In this document: piece by piece, positions 22,164-32,474 of the stretch
Layout: each line of letters opens with the position of its first letter
Position numbering within the stretch: position 1 is the stretch's first letter
From: Brachyhypopomus gauderio
Taxonomy: Eukaryota > Chordata > Actinopteri > Gymnotiformes > Hypopomidae
Length of the DNA stretch: 64,000 nucleotides
Assembly (NCBI RefSeq): GCF_052324685.1
Contig: NC_135220.1
Location: 1,322,494-1,386,493, forward strand
Direction: 5' to 3'
Program-made: the position numbers and the translations under genes
Notes under the pieces: model-generated
Seen by the model: the letters and a program-made list of their open reading frames with translations, nothing else
The model's database searches: none
What the model was told of the DNA's origin: nothing

Positions 22164-25100
22164 TTAACCATTCATGACCATCCGTACGAGTTCTGCAAAG
22201 AGAGGAAACAAACGCCCTCCAACCGTAAGAACACTACAAGATGGCGTCAGATTAAGAGATTTCAAAATACAGCTCGGCAGTTCTCAAAACGCAATACAAA
22301 ACACAAATACAGGGGACAGAAAGGTTGTGTGTGTGGTCCAAGCTAACTGCTGCTAACCTTTTCCTTTCTGGAGAAGATTTGTAGATGGTAGTCGGTGAAC
22401 CTCCCTCAAACATTGTTAGATTTTCATTGACGTGTAGCCTTGACAAAGCCTTTCCAATTAGGCACACCATTAATGTCTCTGCCTTGTGTTCGCCACTGAA
22501 CGCTTGCCGTCAGCGGTAGCTTGTACACACGCAATGACATTTTACTAATGATGCTGTAGCCCCTCCTTCAAACGCGGAGGTGGTGCCGGGCTGCTACAGG
22601 CCAGCCCATGTAGAGAAAATCAAATAGTTGAATTGGTCAAAATTTCCTGTCATTTTGCCAACAACCTTACATGACAGAGCCCTTTAAGATATCACCAAGC
22701 AGGGCACGCGGGCCCAGTAGCAAGACCCTAAAGACCCAGCAGCCACACTAACGAACTGTTTTGCTTAGCACCGCCCTTGTGACAGAAGTGAGCCATACAG
22801 TAACCACAAATATGGAGAGTAGCCTACATGAATGCTTAGATTTTTTTTTATTAATTGATTTAATATGTTCATGTATTTTTTTGTCTAATTGAAACTCCTT
22901 TCATTGAAGGGTTAGGAGCCTTACTACACACCCCTGCTATAGATGGGTCCTACCTTTAATAATCCTCCCACTGTTGCATTCTGTACCAGAGGAATCACCA
23001 ACATCTCCTACTCAGCCAGAGGTCAAAGGTCTGATCAAGAGCAAGTTACAAAAAGTCAGCCACGTGTTGTTCTACAAAAGGCCAAGAGTTGAGACCGAGC
23101 AGAGTGTAGCACGGAGACCTGCTCTCCGGGTTCCTTCATCAGCAGAAGAGAAGAACAGAGACAGCAGGTCACCGCCATGCGGTGCTTCGTCAAAGCAGGC
23201 GACCGACCTCCGTCCCGAGTGTTGGGATGGTGCACGCGTTTAAAAAGGTCAGGACACAAGCAAGCAAATCACCAACTTTCTTGGAACAGAAGAACGCCCT
23301 CACGTGCTGTAGATCGCTCGCTCGCTCCCGAGTGTTGCTCTGTTGACGGATGATTTAAATTAAAAACGAAATCTGCTACAAGCTAGAGAAACCACACACC
23401 AAAATCTCCAAGGATGTTGGCTATATTAATGCAAGGCTCCAAGCAAGCCAAATCGCACTTCTGGAATTCTTGAGGAACACGGCAATGTGAGGAGACACCG
23501 CCCCCACACTGGGAGTGATGTGGTCACCGCCGTGCATCCCAACGCCGTGCCAAACTCACGCAGGCCACACGCTGCGACTTCGGGCCCACAGAGCGTCTGC
23601 TGCACAGGAACCGTGGATGCCCAACGAGTCCACACCCTCACACACTCAACACAAGCTCCAAACAACCTCTCCAACTACAGACTCCTTTAGGGGAACCCCG
23701 AGCGAAACCAACAGAACAATCACTGCGTACGTCTAGTGCACGTACAAAGTTCAGTTTGAATTTACTGGTACTGGTGACCCTGCAGCAGGTGGGAATGTTG
23801 AGCGTAGGCACACACACACTCTCATACGATCTTTCTTCTGCCTTACAAAGGGCCCAGAAGAAACCAATCACTTCAACCACCGTCATTTCACCATCACAAG
23901 GTGCAAAGCAGAGACCAGAACGTAGGAATGACACGCAGACACACGCAGGACCTTTTTGTGGGCCAAGCGGTGGACATGTGGTTATTAGGAATGGTCAGAC
24001 TAATCACATATGCAACCTTCACACCCGTTTACCTTCATAATTGATGCAGCCGTTAGCATCCTCGTGCCCAGCCAGAAGCGTTTCTACCTCATCTTCTGTC
24101 ATCTTCTCTCCTAAAGGAAAACCACTTTGCTTGCATTTACGGCATTTAGCAGACGCTCTTATCCAGAGCGACTTACAAAGTGATGAATGCAAACATTTTT
24201 ACATCACGTGATCGCTTTATGTCGCCGTATTCTGTGGCTGTACCCAACAGGCTATAGGTAGTAATGCACCAATGATGTTTCGTGTAATAGCAATATTGCT
24301 AGCTATCAATTAGCCAATACTACTTCACATATTTCACTTATACATCACTGGAATTCTAGAAGGAAGCACACTGTACAATAAGCATATATAAGGACATAAT
24401 ATCTCTTTTACCCTGACACACTGGTTCCAGGGCTAGAGTTACTTATAGTGCACTGCTCGTGTCAGACAGTGCCCTAAATATGTGGCAATGGGTTATAAAT
24501 AGGTAGTGTGGAGAGAAAACCAGTTTACCCAGCGTAGTAAGAACATGACGGAGCTCCGCTCCCATGACGGTGCCGTTGCCCTCCTTGTCGAAGACCCGCA
24601 GCCCTTCCACAAAGTCCTCGAAGGAGCCCTGGTCCTTGTTCTTGGCGATGGCCTGGAGCATGGGTAGGAACTGCTCAAAGTCCAACATCTTGTGGTTCAT
24701 CTCTGGGACACCGATACACAAACAGTACACTTTAAAAAAACCAGGATCTGTTTGACATGATGCATGTCACGGTTCTGGGCTGCTGATACAAATGTAAACA
24801 AAACCGTCTGTTACACTCTTACACTCTTTCTTTTTTAATGTGTCTTATTAAAATCCCTCTTAAGAGTCGCTGATTCCACCTAGCGTGGAGTGTCAGGACA
24901 TCATCTGTTCACGGAGCGTTTCCACAGACCCCACGCGCAGCTTGTCCACTGCTGTGTTCTGATCCCTACCCTCTGCCTTTGGGTTTCCCAGAACCTTGAG
25001 CACCTCGGCGTTGACAGGGTTCTGGCCCAGGGCCCGCATCACGTCACCACACTGACCGTAGCAGATCTTTCCATCTCCTGTCCGGTCGAAAAGGAGGAAG

Positions 25101-27360
25101 GCCTCTTTGAACTCTGCAAAGAAGACATCATCACTCGATAAGAAACAGGGACAACCACAGGAAAAGCTGAATGTGAGGATCTCTAGGGAAAACAGAAGGA
25201 CATGAGGGGAAGACAACGGACTAGATAAGACATGCAAAAGGACGCCCTAAAGCAAAATACTGTTATGAAAGAACAGTGAAGTTCAGTCTGTACAGCAGTT
25301 ATATGTCTATACAGTAGTTACACACATGCACTTCATTAATGCGAGTTAACAGAAGTGAATAATGTTTCCATAGGAAAACAAGTCATAGGGATATCACAGG
25401 AGACATCTGGTGAACTGTAGTGTAGTCCAGAAGAAATACTGCACCGCCAATTAATATTAATGTAATTGTAGATTGTTGATGCAGCTCAAGTAACTCATGA
25501 AACCTCATTCATCCATGTCAAAGCCTGGCTCACAACAAAAGCTATAGTCCAGGTCAATGTCAGTGTGGAAAAGAAAAATGGTGCCTGCTTAAACAGACTT
25601 AATTTCCATGCCTTGAGCAGGTACTACATCATGAAAGATATGCACCGTCCCATTTTGCTATTGACACATGGCATGACCATACACTGACAATAACCTGACA
25701 GTAAAAATGGACAAAATAATAATGCAGTGGACAGGTCGTGTGAATGGTTATGATGTGCTGGAATGCTTACAGAAACATATCTGAGCCTGCTCAGCATGAC
25801 CACAATCACAGCTTTCCTGGATTAAATGTTTCTTGATACTTAACATTTTGTTATTTGCTAAAATGATGGTTGTTGGCTTCAACGCCGTCGTAGTACATAA
25901 CTATGAGCCCTTGCAACCATCGTGACGACACTGTCAAAGCATAGGCATAGTTTTGGGTGTGGAAAATAATTCCAGCTCACACTACTCATATAAAGCGTTA
26001 GGTTGGGTGGTGTGACAACTGTCCCACACCCAAAGCTAAAATTAAACCTATGCCACTATGTCAAAGACAATCAACACACAACACTTTGAAAACCCACATA
26101 CATGCTTGACTTTAAGGACATATATTAACACAATTCCTTGATTAGATTACACTAAACTTTTCTACTACTATGCTTATTCTCTGTCTAAAAAGCCAGAACA
26201 TACATAATTAAAGGTCATCACACTCACTCAAATATGAATGATCACCTAAACACTGTGCTGTTATATTATATTTCACCAGGTCTAAATAACCTAAAATGTG
26301 TAAAACCTAAAAACCTCAAAAACATCCACTCCATGTGCATTAACAACCAAAAACTCAACTTCTCTAAAACCATGCAGGTAGAAGACCAAGCTATTATTTT
26401 CTCTGCTTAACTGCCAAGTTCTAGGCTAATGAAACACGTCAATCCTCAGTGAAAGCCCTACATATACAGCACAGCTCTGTTTTCTGTGCTGAGTGTGGCA
26501 CTTCCCCCAACACCACAGAACTGCAGTCTTGAACCATAACGTACTGATTAATCGGGCAGTAATATGTTGACCACCCTCTGGTTAAAGAACCCAGACAAGG
26601 GGTGAACAGGAAGAGTTAGCCAAGCCATGCACCATCCAACAGTCCACGCAGTCGCAAACACAAATCCCATAACTACATTCTCAGCATGTTTAACACGGTT
26701 GTATCTCAGCATTTAAGTTCATTCTAGGCTTGCATTTCCAGAACTAAAGGCAGGTTAACGTTTTGAATGTAGACACTTTATGTGTGGGCACGAAGTCGTA
26801 CTTTGAACGATTGTATCAAAAGTAGACGCATCAAGGCGAGTTTATGTTGCATTTCCTGCGAGACACGCCCTGGGTGTGCAAGCCGTGACTCGGAGAAACC
26901 CTCGTGTGTGTGTGACCAAGTTCCCTCTTATTTCAAACTCACCAGTATTTACACCAATTATCGTTACCGGGTGCGTGCACACAACATTAAAGGTGTTCGT
27001 GTGAGCGGTCTGAGACACACACACACATACACCGGACACATGCACACCGATCTACAGCAGTGTGAACACACACACACCAGCACGAACACACTCACAGGTT
27101 TGTACTCGCGGTGAGGCGCTGAAGTTAACGAGCACTCACCGTGTATCTGATCCAAGTTAAACTCAATCTGGAGAGGATAGTCGCAGGAAGGGAATAACAG
27201 CCGTGAGGAAAGAAGGAAGGGGCGTAAAGACAGAATAACGGGCATAAACAAGAAGCAGGTGGTGCAGATACAGATATAGGTGCACATGGAGGTGGAGAAA
27301 TAAAAGTGGCACCAAACTAGTGTGACATGATGGGGACAGAACAACGACATGCAGCCTGGA

Positions 27361-27416
<56 letters not shown>

Positions 27417-28033
27417 CCAGGATCTGGTCTTCTGTGAAGTCGGACTGTGTTAAAGACAGAGTGTTATTGGTGACTGTGACATGACACCTCGGCTCACACA
27501 AAGATAAACCTCAAACCACCAGTGTCCGGTGTCTACCTGGACAGCTAGTGAGCCCAACATCTACCTGGACAGCTAGTGAGCCCAACACTGCGAACCTCGG
27601 CGAAAAGTTTAAGTTTAACAACACGTAAAGTGGCCCAGAGGGGGTAACGTTAGCCGGCTAGCCTAGCTGCCTTGGCTAGATAACGACGCTTAATGGACTA
27701 CGGTTCAAAATACACACCAGGTCGCATACTGTTAATATTCCCAGCGAACATTTCTAGAATATTAAAGACAAAAGAGCTATCTGGCAAACTATAATCATGA
27801 ATACGACACACAAGCATCACTGTGAAGAAAACTGGCTGAAGTCACTTATGTTAGCTAACTAGCCACCTAGCTACCCGCACTTACTAACGCCCCTAGTCTG
27901 TAAAGAAACGGAGTGACCTTTTATTAAAAAGAAAAGTCAAACAAAATGAAACTACTATCGTATTCTTGATTAATATGAACCATTTGGCTGGCTAGTTAGC
28001 TAAGTCGCGAATGAACAACCAGAATCATACCAT
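22164..28033 (-). CDS. myl6: Myosin essential light chain 6, non-muscle type, short isoform (MYL6-type)
   Basis: Exons: 28031-28033 (ATG only, donor gtatga), 27417-27444, 24970-25113, 24529-24702, 24033-24110 and 22164-22192. The joined frame is 151 aa, the length of human MYL6, and shared exon lengths (144, 174, 78 nt) are the usual MYL ones. It begins [20 protein letters not shown], continues through [60 protein letters not shown] and [20 protein letters not shown], and ends ELVRMVMNG. That C-terminus is the non-muscle form. The protein is an EF-hand-fold essential light chain that clamps the IQ motif of non-muscle and smooth-muscle myosin II. All splice sites are GT-AG with matching phase. 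A (CA)n tract touches the exon 2 donor, and a transposon-like repeat begins about 60 bp upstream of the first ATG. Confidence 0.95.
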
Positions 28034-28313
28034 AACTGCACGGAGGGAGAGGTAGAGAGAGAGAGGAGCGCCGAGGAACGATACGCGAGAATCATGGGGT
28101 TGCCAGGTCCTACAAGTAAAACCCGCCATTCAGAAGGCTAAACTAGTCCAAAGCCCAAAGTTGTCGACGGGGGGGGGGGAGGGGGGGGGGTTTAAATTGG
28201 AGACATAATAAGTATTATATATAATATAATATATTATATATATAATATTATATAATATATTATATACATATACATTATATACATATTATGTACATTATAT
28301 ACATATATACATA

Positions 28314-28350
<37 letters not shown>

Positions 28351-29792
28351 TATTTATATAATATATATAAATATATTATATTGACATGTAACTCCCGCGG
28401 TGGCCCAACTCAAAAGTAGCCCAAAAAACCGCACCCCGCGACCCCAGAATTTTTACCCGCGGCTGGATTTTCAAACAAGCCCAATTTGGCGTGAAAACCG
28501 CGAACCTGGCAACTCTGACCGCCGAGGAGGAAGAGTCCCGCTGCGTAAGATGGTGCTACGCGAGGGATAAACCGGCAGCGTAAATCCTGCACGTACCACC
28601 AGCGGTTATGCGATGGGAAACGAGCAGTCGACGTCTGCACACATGACTTTGAGATTTGCGGCGGCCACTATTATGTCGTCCGACGTCGATACGCGTCGTG
28701 TACGTTGCGCGTTGAGACGTTCAGGTATTTCTGGACGGGTTGTGTCACGCCGATGCATGTTGCATACCAGGACGTGTTGGGGGTGTGTGCGGGGGGGCAT
28801 TTAAGAAATCATAATCCAAGTCGTAAGGGTTCAGTTAATTTCTAACATGTCAGTCACTTTTAAATGATTTCTAACCGAGTTCATTCGGATCACACATGAA
28901 CTGATTTAGGTTAGTTGGTCTGCTGGGAAACACACCTGCTTCAGAAGGCAGCAAAATGTAGTAATGAATGCCAATTGGACAGATGTCACAAGTTAATGGA
29001 TATTGAGACATGATATGTCTATGATGTATCTTTGATGTTTAGCAGTATAATGAAGATTAATGCATGCACAAAAAGGGCTTAACATGAAAGATTAAAACAT
29101 GGCCTTAGGCACACTACACCAGAACATTCAAATAAAAAAAAATCAAGGCAATCTTAGCTTATTTTAGTTTAAATAAGAGAACAACAAACTATGAACTACA
29201 TTATTAGGGCATTAGCGGTAAAGACCATGTCAAGGTGATGCTAAGGTTTTGGGGTTCATACCACTGTTATGCAGACTTCATCAGTGTCCTATTTCTAGTT
29301 CTCGATATAGCACTCGTATTCTCTCTAGAAATGGGGGCTGGGTTGACACAGATTTTCTTTGCCTTGGAGAGGATAATATAGATTGCAAGAAAGCCCTTTG
29401 ATGCTTTATTCAAAATAACTGATGTTACTCTAAAATATTTCGTAAGCTGTTGTCAGATATTTACATGAATTCTCCAAACTGTTTGATAGCTTGTTATAGA
29501 TTCATCTTCATCTATAAGATAATGAACCAGTTTCCAGTGCCCTGGATGGGTGATGATTCACAAGCTACAACCTACAGAATGAGAACATTTTTAGCGATGC
29601 ACAATCTTCACTTACCTCCAGCGTGCTGGGGTCAAAAGGAACATCAGAGGGGCGCAGTAGCCGAGGCTTGAACTCTGGGGCTGGTTTCGGTATCGCAGGT
29701 GTCATAGTAGGACATGGGAACGGAGGTCCAAGTCTTGGTGACATTCCACCTGATGGGGACTTCTTAATCGATGCCTCTTTTTTGGGTGCCAT
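22164..29792 (-). CDS. myl6: Myosin light chain long isoform (MYL6B-type N-terminal extension) from a distal first exon of the same locus
   Basis: The distal exon 29616-29792 encodes 59 residues, starting [16 protein letters not shown] and ending FDPSTLE, with donor gtaagt. It joins exon 27140-27167 (IEFNLDQIH plus a split Glu codon) and then the same four downstream exons as the short form, giving 209 aa (human MYL6B is 208). A Lys/Pro/Ala-rich N-terminal extension is the hallmark of long alkali light chains (MYL1 long form, MYL4, MYL6B) and contacts actin. Phases match at every junction. ATG 29792 is the first true ATG; the frame is open further upstream without another ATG. The transcript itself is inferred; no cDNA is available here. 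Confidence 0.85.
24133..24195. repeat. Interspersed teleost repeat core (agacgctcttatccagagcg)
   Basis: The segment runs from cggcatttagc through ttatccagagcg to acttacaaa, 20 bp outside myl6 exon 24033-24110. Further copies are at 33966-34040, and degraded ones at about 36885-36915 and 49355-49412. The core is widespread in fish genomes, to my recollection. Confidence 0.7.
25114..27139 (-). other. myl6 intron with a small fold-back repeat
   Basis: No additional exon is seen. At about 25938-26062 an imperfect inverted repeat (gcataggcatagttttggg ... cacacccaaagctaaaatta ... cctatgcc) surrounds a central spacer. It looks like a roughly 125-bp MITE or fold-back element. The rest is unremarkable AT-rich sequence. 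Confidence 0.5.
27140..27167 (-). CDS. myl6: Long-isoform-specific exon (IEFNLDQIH)
   Basis: 28 nt, acceptor ctctccag, donor gtgagt; same length and same phase as exon 27417-27444, so the two are alternatives in front of the shared exon at 24970-25113. IEFNLDQ resembles the MYL6B segment IEFNKDQ. Confidence 0.9.
27362..27413. repeat. (AC)n microsatellite abutting the myl6 exon 2 donor
   Basis: About 26 AC units. In the transcribed sense the intron reads gtgag followed by (TG)n, so the repeat begins about 4 nt inside the 5' splice site of exon 27417-27444. Confidence 0.97.
27417..27444 (-). CDS. myl6: Short-isoform-specific exon 2 (SDFTEDQIL)
   Basis: 28 nt, acceptor aacacag, donor gtgagt; ends in phase 1, supplying the G of the shared Glu codon. 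The intron after it opens directly into a (TG)n run in the RNA sense. Confidence 0.93.
28089..28518. mobile_element. hAT-like non-autonomous element next to the short-isoform promoter
   Basis: The left edge ggggttgccaggtcc and the right edge cctggcaactctg are approximate inverted repeats of the 'gttgccagg' type seen in fish hAT elements. The interior holds G homopolymers (about 28170-28190), AT-rich repeats (28205-28310) and a (GT)n tract. No clear 8-bp target duplication was found, so edges are uncertain. Confidence 0.5.
28519..29600. other. myl6 locus interval between distal and proximal first exons
   Basis: CG-rich to about 28800, then AT-rich with no recognised features. In the long transcript it would be intron; for the short isoform it is upstream flank. 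Confidence 0.5.
29616..29792 (-). CDS. myl6: Long-isoform-specific first coding exon (MYL6B-like extension)
   Basis: This exon ends in phase 0 at CTG GAG|gtaagt. The MAPKK start followed by a Pro-rich linker matches the layout of MYL6B and MYL1/MYL4 long chains. A minus-strand TATA-like box lies about 300 bp upstream. Confidence 0.85.
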
Positions 29793-30092
29793 TAATGATA
29801 CATGTACAGTTGATTCCTTTCTATCCACCTCTTTTTGGTTTCTCCCTCCGGAAAGCTAGAGAATCTGTATCAGACAGACCGTAAGTTCTGAGAATGGTAG
29901 AAATGGTGAGATGGAAGAGCGGGAGAGAGAGAAAGAGAGGGAGGGAGAGAGAGAGTCAGGGAGGGAGGGAGGGAGGGAGAGAGGCTGGCAGGTAGGATGA
30001 TGAGGGCAGTGTGTGTGAAACGTGTAGGAGTATGTGATGAGAAGAGTGTGTGTGGGTGTGTTGCCACAGAGAGCATGTTTCATGAGTGTTGT

Positions 30093-30101
30093 CTTTATAT
30101 A
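30093..30101 (-). promoter_or_regulatory. myl6: TATA-like box of the distal (long-isoform) promoter
   Basis: The minus strand reads tatataaag about 300 bp upstream of the long-isoform ATG. A partial MEF2-like ctatttatg occurs nearby on the + strand (about 30196). The inferred leader would be about 270 nt and GA/GGGA-rich (29926-29992). Confidence 0.4.
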
Positions 30102-30344
30102 CAAGATACAGAATCATGTCTGTGAGAAGGAGATCTGTATGTGTGAGATAGACTGATGAATTGAACAGTCTGTGGTCAGAGATATTAATAGTTTGTCTAT
30201 TTATGTACTATTGCATTCTTTGGAATAATACATGCTTCTCTCATCTTCATTCTACTTACATCTCCCTGTTTCCTTTTTCTGTTGATCTAGAACATGAGAA
30301 TGAGATACAATGTATAAGCACATTATCTTTTGCAATAAGGCAAT

Positions 30345-30470
30345 ATATGGTGTCCTCCAAAATTCTTGGCACCCTTGGTAAAGGCTATAAAAATGCTTTT
30401 GTGGTTTATCACCATGTTTTCACCTTGAATCTGGAATAAAAGAAAATTAACCCTGCAACAGGCAGCGTGC
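30345..30470. mobile_element. Probable Tc1-like terminal remnant
   Basis: The text ggtgtcctccaaaattcttg followed by gcacccttggtaaag resembles terminal sequence of fish Tc1-like elements. No transposase sequence is attached. Identification is by resemblance only. Confidence 0.35.
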
Positions 30471-30964
30471 ACCAGAAGATATGTTTCCTTTCACTTCCTG
30501 TAGAGGTCATGAGTAAATGTTTTTACTCAGTCATGTTACATTTCATCAAAGTTCAGTTTGATTGCAGTATCTTGGTTCAATCATTTGGTTCAAGTTATCT
30601 GATATCGTTTTGTCAGCCTGACCATGAGCCATCATGGCCACCTTTTGTGCAGGAGATGCTAAGCATGTGGTAAATAAATATCAATAAATCATCTTTATTT
30701 TCTGTGAAAGAGTAATATATAAACTGATTATATGAATAATTAACATCATATTTCTATGCTCATGAAGAAACATGGTTAAAATGTTGTTTCAGTTATTGAA
30801 TAGCACATTTTAAAATGTATGTATACTCAGAGATATGTTGCCAGATTAAGGTAAGAAAAAAAAGCTAATGCAAAGTATTGAGTGTGTGTGCATTTTGATT
30901 TTCAAATTGGAGTAGGGCTAATTGTACCTGCCCTTGCTGCCTAAATCGTACCTCAGTACAACCC

Positions 30965-31680
30965 TTATTCACCCCTGAAGACCCCCATGTCCTCCAATAC
31001 CCCCAACTCCTCCAACCCCTCCAACACCCCCAATCCTCTGTAACTCTCCCCAATCAGCTCCAACACCCTCCCAAACCCCCAAACCCCTCCAACACCCCCC
31101 AATCCCAATCTTCTCCAACTCCTCCAATCCACTCCAACACCCTCCCAAACCGCAACCCCTCCAACAATGCTATCCTCTCCAACACCCTAACCCCAATCCT
31201 CTCCAACACCCCCAATCCACTCCAACACCCTCCCAAACCCCTCCAACACCACTATCCTCTCCAACACCCTAACCCCAATCCTCTCCAACACCCCCAATCC
31301 ACTCCAACACCCTCCCAAACCCCTCCAACACCACTATCCTCTCCAACACCCTAACCCCAATCCTCTCCAACACCCCCAATCCACTCCAACACCCTCCCAA
31401 ACCCCTCCAACACCACTATCCTCTCCAACACCCTAACCCTCTAACAATGCTATCCTCTCCAACAACCTAACCCTAATCCTCTCCAACACCCCCAATCCAC
31501 TCCAACACCCTCCCAAACCCCCAACCCCTTCAACATCCCAATCCTCTCCAACACTTTCACAATCCTCTCCAACACCCTCCCAATGCCCTCAAACACCCTC
31601 TAAATCCTCTCCAACTCCCCAATCCACTCCAATACCCTCCCAAACCCCCAAACCCTTCAATACCTCAATCCTCTGTTTTT
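30965..31680. repeat. C-rich, nearly G-free satellite, 82-bp higher-order unit
   Basis: Subunits of the form ctccaacaccc, ccaatccactccaacaccc and tcccaaacccc are organised into an 82-bp repeat: the phrase actatcctct starts at 31251, 31333 and 31415. The + strand almost lacks G, so the minus strand is G-rich and includes ggggttagggtg. Flanks are degenerate. Open frames here are repeat artefacts. Confidence 0.93.
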
Positions 31681-31769
31681 ATTGAGGAAAATCAAAAAAA
31701 AAAATTTGCATTTTTATAATGGTTGCTCCATAATGTTTACAAAATATTAATTTTGTGGACCATTGAAAC

Positions 31770-32053
31770 CAGGGTTGCCAACTTTTCAAGATCGCTTGGA
31801 GTGAGATTTGAACCTGGAGGCGGTGGCGAGTGTAAATTGTTGACCGGGGGGGGGGGGGGTGTAAATGTTATATCACGATCTATCGATCGCCGGTGGTTGG
31901 CGCCAGAGCGAACTAGTAACTCATTCATGTGGATAAGAGGTAAATAAACTAGATCTTTTTTCGGCGTGAGAAATCGGAAGTGTGGCGTGAGAGCGTGTGA
32001 AGACGGTCAAATGCGTGTGTCTCACGCTCAATGCGTGAGAGTTAGCAACCCTG
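31770..32053. mobile_element. 284-bp hAT MITE with intact target duplication
   Basis: Terminal inverted repeats cagggttgccaac and (right end) gttagcaaccctg are flanked by a perfect 8-bp target duplication, attgaaac, at 31762-31769 and 32054-32061. There is no transposase, so it is non-autonomous. It includes a G13 homopolymer. Confidence 0.92.
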
Positions 32054-32474
32054 ATTGAAACTGTTGTTTGCTGATTTGTTAGGTATGGACTTGGTGTATT
32101 TTAAAGCAAAATATGAACAATATGCATGTCATGTTATAAAAAATAGAGGGGAATAAAATATTTTATAATTAAAATATGCATTAATTGTTAAGTAAATGTG
32201 TAATTTTTTATACCTTAATGGGAGATACAACGGACACAACATATTTCAAAAATGTTTTTATATATGTGTTATTAAAGTCCGTCTGAGTTAAAAAATAACA
32301 AAAATAAAATATTTTTACTCTTTGCGTTCCAATCTTGTCTGTTTAAGGGTTAAAAAACAAAAACAAACAACCCCCTCCCCCCAAAATATATTTGGAAAAC
32401 AAAATGTAATAAGCACAATACAAACAATACATTTAATGCATTCCATCTATTTCTCACATCTCACATACAGTATA

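Noticed and set aside
23165..23205. ALTKHRMAV on the minus strand as a possible smooth-muscle terminal exon of myl6
   Set aside because: The expected phase and an AG acceptor directly before it are missing, and the match to AFVKHI is poor.
28410..28804. Short ORFs near 28.4-28.8 kb
   Set aside because: They lie in a hAT-like repeat and CG-rich flank, without homology or splice support.
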